Assembly: GCF_937949835.1 (NCBI RefSeq)
Contig: NZ_CALEDC010000374.1
Coordinates: 1 to 5,631 of the forward strand
Source of the DNA: an uncultured Campylobacter sp.
GTDB lineage: Bacteria; Campylobacterota; Campylobacteria; Campylobacterales; Campylobacteraceae
Reading direction: 5' to 3'
DNA: 5,631 bases
Within the stretch, counting starts at the first letter, position 1. Each line of letters begins with the position of its first letter. The notes beneath the pieces were generated by a model. The model was not told the origin of the DNA and ran no database searches. It was given only the letters and a program-made list of their open reading frames with translations. Of the stretch, positions 1-3,358 are shown piece by piece. The position numbers and the translations under genes are program-made.

Positions 1-575
1 ATCAGCGCGTCGTCGATCACGACCGTGAAGTTATACGTAGGCGTGCCGTCGGAGCGCGCGATGATGAAATCGTCCAAAATATCGGCGGCATTAAATTTTA
101 TCTCGCCCTTGATGCCGTCGTTAAATTCTATCATGCCGCTAAGCGGGGATTTGATGCGGATTACGGGCTCGATACCAGCAGGCGGCGTGCCGGTAAAGTC
201 GCGATAGCGGTTATCGTAGCGCGGGCGCTCTTTGCGAGCTTCCTGCTGCGCGCGCAGCTCATCCAGCTCGTCCTTACTCATATAGCATTTGTATGCCTTG
301 CCCTCATCTAGCAGCTTTTGGACGTATTGTTTGTAAAGATCAAAGCGCGAGCTTTGATACACGATCTGCCCGTCATAGTCCAGATTGCACCACTTAAAGG
401 CTTCCTCGATCGCCTTAGCAGCCTCCTGCGAATTGCGCTTCAGATCGGTATCCTCGATACGCAGCAGAAATTTGCCGCCGTTTGCTCTAGCGTAAAGATA
501 ACTAAAAAGCGCCGTTCTAAGTCCGCCGATATGTAAATATCCCGTAGGACTCGGCGCAAAACGAGTTACTATCAT
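1..575 (-). CDS. gltX: Glutamyl-tRNA synthetase, N-terminal part (cut by window start)
   Basis: This cytosolic class I aminoacyl-tRNA synthetase charges tRNA with glutamate. Only the first 191 codons are visible, reading leftward from ATG 573-575. They form the start of the Rossmann catalytic domain. The N-terminus reads [20 protein letters not shown], with the HIGH-class motif as HIGG at residues 15-18, followed by RIEDTD at 39-44 and SDGTPTYNF at 175-183 leading into IDDAL. The KMSKS loop and anticodon-binding domain are off-window. A Shine-Dalgarno AAAGGA (581-586) sits 5 bases before the start. Residues 97-99 read Cys-Tyr-Met, so the Cys-x-Cys of zinc-binding GluRS proteins is not present. 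Campylobacter relatives usually carry two GluRS genes, one of which can charge tRNA-Gln for later amidation. The divergent SurA-like neighbour recalls C. jejuni Cj1288c (gltX2), so this may be that copy. The family is certain; the paralogue assignment is an inference. Confidence 0.97.
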   Translation of the reverse strand, partial: MIVTRFAPSPTGYLHIGGLRTALFSYLYARANGGKFLLRIEDTDLKRNSQEAAKAIEEAFKWCNLDYDGQIVYQSSRFDLYKQYVQKLLDEGKAYKCYMSKDELDELRAQQEARKERPRYDNRYRDFTGTPPAGIEPVIRIKSPLSGMIEFNDGIKGEIKFNAADILDDFIIARSDGTPTYNFTVVIDDAL

Positions 576-584
576 AAAATTCCT

Positions 585-613
585 TTGCAAAAATTACCAT
601 TTAATGTTATAAT
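585..613 (+). promoter_or_regulatory. Probable sigma70 promoter of the SurA-like chaperone gene
   Basis: A perfect TATAAT (608-613) is preceded by TG at 605-606, giving an extended -10 (TGTTATAAT). A -35-like TTGCAA (585-590, four of six consensus positions) lies exactly 17 bases upstream. Transcription would start near 620, leaving a leader of about 40 bases before the ATG at 660. The -35 element overlaps the gltX ribosome-binding site on the other strand. The elements are seen directly; use as a promoter is inferred. Confidence 0.65.
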
Positions 614-625
614 CGCGATCTTGTA

Positions 626-650
626 ATTATAAAGCAAAAAGACTAAATAA
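626..650 (-). promoter_or_regulatory. Probable gltX promoter (-10 box and T-rich upstream region)
   Basis: Read on the minus strand, TATAAT occupies 631-626 and is preceded by a T-rich stretch (TCTTTTTGCTT). This resembles Campylobacter sigma70 promoters, which often lack a clear -35. Initiation would fall near 619 and give a leader of about 45 bases to the gltX ATG. Together with the opposite-strand -10 it forms the inverted repeat TTATAAT (607-613) / ATTATAA (626-632). Confidence 0.5.
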
Positions 651-659
651 AGGTTAAAA

Positions 660-1550
660 ATGATAAAGAAACTGCTTTTTTCCGCAATGATCTGTGCTGT
701 TTGTGCAAATGCCGAAGTAGTAAACGGCGTCATCGCCGTGGTAGATAATGAGCCGATCACCGGCTACGAACTAGCCAAAGTTCAAAAACTAACGGGTGCT
801 TCGCCGCAAGCCGCGATGGAAATTTTAATCGGGCAAAAGCTGCAACAATCCGAGATTAAACGCCGCGGCATCGCGGTAAATGACGCGGAGATCGACGCGA
901 GGCTCAAAGCAATCGCCGATCAAAATAAGCTTAGCTTAGACCAGCTCAAAACCGCCGTGCAAAAACAAGGCATGAACTACGATGACTTTAAAGCAAATAT
1001 CCGCCGCACACTGCTTGAAGAAAAGCTCTATGGCTCGATATTCGCAGACGTACAACACCGCACGACCCCAGAAAATGTCAAAAAATTCTATAGCCAAAAT
1101 AGCTCATTATTTACAACCTTCGATAGCATCACGCTCACCCGCTACATCGCAAAATCACAAGCTCCGCTCGATAAGATCCGCACAAATCCAAAGCTCCGCC
1201 CAAGCGACGTGCATGTGATGAAGGGAACCCTAAAGGCCAATCAAATGGACGAGGGGCTCAAATACATCGTCACGAACGTCGAACAGGGCAAATTTTCGCC
1301 GATTATCCCTACGCGCAACGGATATGAGATGTTTTATGTAAATGACAAAAAAGGGCTTCGCACGCTTGATTTTGATAGCGTGCAAGAAAAGGCGATCGAA
1401 GGCTACGTAACCTCTGAGCGCAAAAAAGCGGTCGCCGAGTTTAACGACAGACTCCGCTCAAACGCCAATATCCGCATCATCGAGCGCCCGCAGGCAAAAG
1501 CGCAAGGCACAAAAACCGCTCCGAAAGTTAAAGTGCAAAAAAGGCAGTAA
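660..1550 (+). CDS. Periplasmic SurA-like chaperone with parvulin-type domain (Cj1289-like)
   Basis: Complete protein of 296 residues. It should escort unfolded outer-membrane proteins through the periplasm. Residues 1-18 are a type I signal peptide (MIKK, hydrophobic core, ANA before Glu19). Residues 19-130 are the SurA N-terminal domain: VVNGVIAVVDNEPIT (20-34) is the typical opening strand, and the helices at 55-125 (LIGQKLQQSEIKRRG, then LSLDQLKTAVQKQGMNYDDF) parallel SurA closely. Residues about 155-232 are a reduced parvulin domain ending in QGKFSPIIPTRNGYEMFYV. A C-terminal helix follows, then a 21-residue tail with seven Lys/Arg and no acidic residue. The start is set by AAAGG (649-653), 6 bases upstream. 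From memory, C. jejuni Cj1289, also next to a gltX copy, is a structurally studied SurA-like protein with weak isomerase activity. PEB4- or PpiD-type relatives are less likely: there is no transmembrane anchor, and the gene context fits Cj1289. Confidence 0.9.
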   Translation: MIKKLLFSAMICAVCANAEVVNGVIAVVDNEPITGYELAKVQKLTGASPQAAMEILIGQKLQQSEIKRRGIAVNDAEIDARLKAIADQNKLSLDQLKTAVQKQGMNYDDFKANIRRTLLEEKLYGSIFADVQHRTTPENVKKFYSQNSSLFTTFDSITLTRYIAKSQAPLDKIRTNPKLRPSDVHVMKGTLKANQMDEGLKYIVTNVEQGKFSPIIPTRNGYEMFYVNDKKGLRTLDFDSVQEKAIEGYVTSERKKAVAEFNDRLRSNANIRIIERPQAKAQGTKTAPKVKVQKRQ

Positions 1551-1902
1551 ATTTTAAAATCCGCCGCCGCGTTAAATTTAATCGGAATTTTAAGATATGC
1601 TATCGCGAGAAAATATAAATTAGCAGCCTTAATGGCATTCAGTTTTAATAAGAATTCTAAAAACGTGAAATTTAGTTCAAATTTTAAAGGTGCCTAGCGA
1701 TAATAATCAGTGATTTTACCGAGTTTGTAAGTAAATGACAGTATAATTGTTGAGGTTTTAAAACTTTTAGAAAAATCTTTAATTACCAAGATTTATATAA
1801 ATTTTTTCTATATCCGATATCTACTTCAATACCGGCTTACGAATTAACTACCAATCTAAGCGTTAAAGCTCTCATTTACTCTATGCTTTGATATAAAAAT
1901 TA

Positions 1903-1976
1903 TTGACAAACGCAATAAAAATTTAAAATTAATATTTCTAAATTTAAGCATTTTGTAGGGGAGGGGGTATCATAAT
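1903..1976 (+). promoter_or_regulatory. Probable promoter region of the accessory cluster, with interrupted G tract
   Basis: Two arrangements are possible. A perfect -35 TTGACA (1903-1908) is followed by TAAAAT (1924-1929, five of six -10 positions) at a short 15-base spacing. Alternatively, CATAAT (1971-1976, five of six) or the overlapping TATCAT (1968-1973) is a -10 close to the gene, with initiation near 1983 and a leader of about 20 bases. Just upstream of the second option lies GGGGAGGGGG (1958-1967), very out of character in this AT-rich stretch. It falls in the spacer between -35 and -10, where tract length would affect promoter strength. Which -10 is used cannot be decided by reading. 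Confidence 0.45.
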
Positions 1977-1989
1977 TTAAATTTTAAAT

Positions 1990-1995
1990 AAGGAG
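1990..1995 (+). promoter_or_regulatory. Strong ribosome-binding site that selects a TTG start
   Basis: AAGGAG (1990-1995) lies 6 bases before TTG at 2002-2004. It is the best Shine-Dalgarno match in the window. The next in-frame ATG (2044-2046) has no purine-rich sequence at the right distance, so the TTG is preferred as the start of the 99-residue protein. Confidence 0.7.
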
Positions 1996-2001
1996 ATCAC
2001 T

Positions 2002-2301
2002 TTGAAACTAATCATCAAAGAAAGAGCGGATAAGTCTGAAGTTATGAACATCGTCACCCAATATTCTGAGGGAATAAAACTAAGAATTACAAAGATGGAG
2101 AATTCACAATATCCGCAAAATTCAGTAGATATCTATATGGGAGATAAGCAATTAACGTCGTTTTGTTGTAACAATGAAGATACAAATAAACTAAAAACCG
2201 CATTTGAAAAATTCTCCAATGCTTTAGAAATATGCGTTGAGTTTAACGAGCAACGAGGTAAAACTTTAGCGAGCTTACGCGAATTTTCTGCTGATAAATA
2301 A
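2002..2301 (+). CDS. Hypothetical 99-residue cytosolic protein, first gene of the accessory cluster
   Basis: I do not recognise the family. The predicted protein starts at TTG behind a strong AAGGAG and has no signal peptide or membrane segment, so it should stay in the cytosol. The sequence alternates between an N-terminal strand (KLIIKE), two further likely strands (IKLRITKM at 25-32 and SVDIYMGD at 41-48), a Cys-Cys pair at 55-56, and a long charged helix from about 58 to 96 (DTNKLKTAFEKFSNALEICV and beyond). A third Cys is at 78. Base composition is about one-third G+C, unlike the chaperone gene upstream. Only 17 bases separate its stop from the next start, so it is probably co-transcribed with the secreted protein genes. 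A regulator, a partner or a self-protection protein for them are all conceivable; nothing in the sequence decides. It could be a shortened relative of a larger family. Confidence 0.75.
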   Translation: MKLIIKERADKSEVMNIVTQYSEGIKLRITKMENSQYPQNSVDIYMGDKQLTSFCCNNEDTNKLKTAFEKFSNALEICVEFNEQRGKTLASLREFSADK

Positions 2302-2318
2302 TTTTAAGGTTTTACGCT

Positions 2319-2711
2319 ATGCGCAAAATAATATTTTCTCTTATATTGACGATCGGCGCTTCGTTCGCTTATGATGCATGTGATAACGAAGAGGTAAAAA
2401 AGTTTCTAGTAACTATTAATTCGTTATCGCAAGAACAAAAAGCGTATATTGGTTTTTTCTGCGAAAATAGTACGATGATGGTCGGTACTGATTTAAAAAG
2501 ATCTCAAAAAATGTCTAAAAAAGAAGCTGCATATTCAAGAGCAGATGGGACACTCGATAAAATCGCAGCTGATTCAATCTGTTTTAATTTAGATACCTTT
2601 CAGAATTTAGGTTTAAACCGAAAAACAAATTTTATATACTTTTTTGGCAACAACGAGCCTTTTTATATAGTTATGGTAGATGATAATTTTTGCAAAAAAT
2701 ATGATTATTGA
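2319..2711 (+). CDS. Small secreted or periplasmic four-cysteine protein, paralogue A
   Basis: Family not recognised. The 130-residue precursor has a clear signal peptide (MRKIIFSLILTIGASFA) with likely type I cleavage after Ala17. The mature protein has about 113 residues and four cysteines at precursor positions 21, 48, 88 and 125 (spacing C-x26-C-x39-C-x36-C), suggesting two disulfides formed in the periplasm. The residues before Cys21 are Tyr-Asp-Ala, not a lipobox, so a lipoprotein is unlikely. The central part (52-82) is lysine-rich and the C-terminal part is aromatic (TNFIYFFGNNEPFYIVMVDD). AAGG (2306-2309) lies 9 bases before the ATG. The downstream gene encodes a diverged copy with the same leader, cysteine pattern and C-terminal motif. 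The reading frame is intact. A secreted effector, inhibitor or envelope factor would fit; the role is unknown. Confidence 0.85.
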   Translation: MRKIIFSLILTIGASFAYDACDNEEVKKFLVTINSLSQEQKAYIGFFCENSTMMVGTDLKRSQKMSKKEAAYSRADGTLDKIAADSICFNLDTFQNLGLNRKTNFIYFFGNNEPFYIVMVDDNFCKKYDY

Positions 2712-2778
2712 ATTATCTAAAAATTTATTTAGTAACCATAGCGTGGAAAATATATGCAAATAACAGAAGGGCCACAAA

Positions 2779-3213
2779 ATGCGTAAAACAATATTTTTTC
2801 TTTTATTGGGGATCAGCATTTCATTTGCTAATGACGGATGCAATCAAAATATTGCAGTTCAGATCATGAGTGATTATGATTTAAAACAAGAGGTTGGTGA
2901 AATTGCTACTATGTTCCCTATTTTAGTCTGTAAAAGTGATACTATAACGATCAAATACACATTTCATATTACTGCACCAAATATAGATAGAGAAAAATAT
3001 AAGCAAAGGCTATATAGTATATTTCTTCATAACAACAAAAATAACTCCGATATAGTAGATAGGAGCTGTAGAATTCTTAATATGAACTTGAGTGATGGCT
3101 CGAAAGCAAAAGATGCTGGCATTAAATATATTTATCAGACATATTATCTCGATAACGAGATGCTCTTCTCAATGGTAATGAACGATGAGCTGTGTCGACG
3201 ACGAGGATTTTAA
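2779..3213 (+). CDS. Small secreted or periplasmic four-cysteine protein, paralogue B
   Basis: Family not recognised. The 144-residue precursor has the signal peptide MRKTIFFLLLGISISFA, with probable cleavage after Ala17. Four cysteines lie at 21, 51, 97 and 139 (C-x29-C-x45-C-x41-C), matching the order and approximate spacing of the preceding gene's product. Shared features with that protein are 13 of the first 21 residues, a Ser/Ile-Cys after an Asp-rich helix in the middle, an Ile-Tyr strand, and a closing Asn-Glu...Val-Met-x-Asp-x-x-Cys-basic motif (here NEMLFSMVMNDELCRRR). The mature halves are otherwise strongly diverged. AAGGG (2767-2771) is 7 bases before the ATG. The 67-base gap after paralogue A contains no clear terminator, so read-through is likely. 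G+C drops to about a quarter in places (for example 2941-3060), the lowest of any coding sequence here. Confidence 0.85.
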   Translation: MRKTIFFLLLGISISFANDGCNQNIAVQIMSDYDLKQEVGEIATMFPILVCKSDTITIKYTFHITAPNIDREKYKQRLYSIFLHNNKNNSDIVDRSCRILNMNLSDGSKAKDAGIKYIYQTYYLDNEMLFSMVMNDELCRRRGF

Positions 3214-3358
3214 TACCTGATATATATGAGCTGATTTCTAATATGCACTACAAAAGCCTATTTTGACTTATATATTCATATCCCTAGAATTTTAAATCGT
3301 AAAATTTAACCACTAAGCCAAAATACTCAATGATTAAATTTATGATTCTTGTAAGATG
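3214..3358. other. Convergent intergenic region with weak AT-only inverted repeat
   Basis: This is 145 bases between two genes that end towards each other. The only notable structure is AATTTTA (3288-3294) / TAAAATT (3300-3306) with a 5-base loop. It can also fold as TTAAAT (3292-3297) / ATTTAA (3304-3309). It could act as a weak terminator in both directions, but the stem has no G-C pair. A smaller repeat CAAAA / TTTTG lies at 3251-3265. No gene is supported here. Confidence 0.3.

Larger units (their letters stand above)
1551..2001. other. AT-rich non-coding region between the chaperone gene and the accessory cluster
   Basis: These 451 bases contain no gene I can support. They hold seven copies of AAATTT (1574, 1668, 1679, 1799, 1919, 1940, 1979). 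A weak inverted repeat lies just after the chaperone stop (AAAATCCG 1556-1563 / CGGAATTTT 1583-1591, one bulge, no T tract). There is also an orphan TATAAT (1742-1747), a 7-bp hairpin (1773-1794) followed by six Ts (1802-1807), and the probable promoter of the next cluster at the right end. A stop-free stretch of 44 codons (1754-1885, ended by TGA 1886-1888) has no ATG and may be chance or a relic. The abrupt fall in G+C at 1551 marks the left edge of the accessory segment. Confidence 0.7.

Noticed and set aside
25..536. Plus-strand open frames (25-207 and 318-536) opposite gltX
   Set aside because: They lie antisense to a certain gltX reading frame, have no ribosome-binding sites and read as composition-driven shadow peptides.
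572..760. Minus-strand frame of 62 codons across the divergent promoter region
   Set aside because: It runs antisense through the chaperone signal-peptide coding region and both promoters, and lacks a plausible ribosome-binding site.
982..1218. Plus-strand frame of 78 codons inside the chaperone gene
   Set aside because: It overlaps a well-supported SurA-like protein in another frame, with no start signal of its own.
1556..1591. AAAATCCG / CGGAATTTT repeat as a terminator of the chaperone gene
   Set aside because: The stem is bulged, the loop is 19 bases, and no T tract follows, so it is too weak to annotate as a terminator.
1815..1820. CGATAT resembling a Campylobacter sigma28 (flagellar) -10 element
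   Set aside because: No properly spaced -35 partner was found, and no flagellar or co-regulated gene follows within about 180 bases.
2370..2840. Lipobox interpretation of Cys21 in both secreted paralogues
   Set aside because: The preceding residues are Tyr-Asp-Ala and Asn-Asp-Gly. Asp at -2 and no Leu at -3 do not fit a lipobox, while Ser-Phe-Ala just before fits type I cleavage.
2613..2843. Minus-strand frame of 76 codons across the two secreted-protein genes
   Set aside because: It spans the end of paralogue A, the gap and the leader of paralogue B. Its hydrophobic appearance comes from the reverse complement of AT-rich DNA.
1551..3300. Similar words at both ends of the AT-rich island (ATTTTAAAATCCG near 1551, AATTTTAAATCG near 3288) as insertion-site repeats
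   Set aside because: The match needs a gap and consists mostly of A/T letters common in every intergenic stretch here, so it is not evidence of a target-site duplication.
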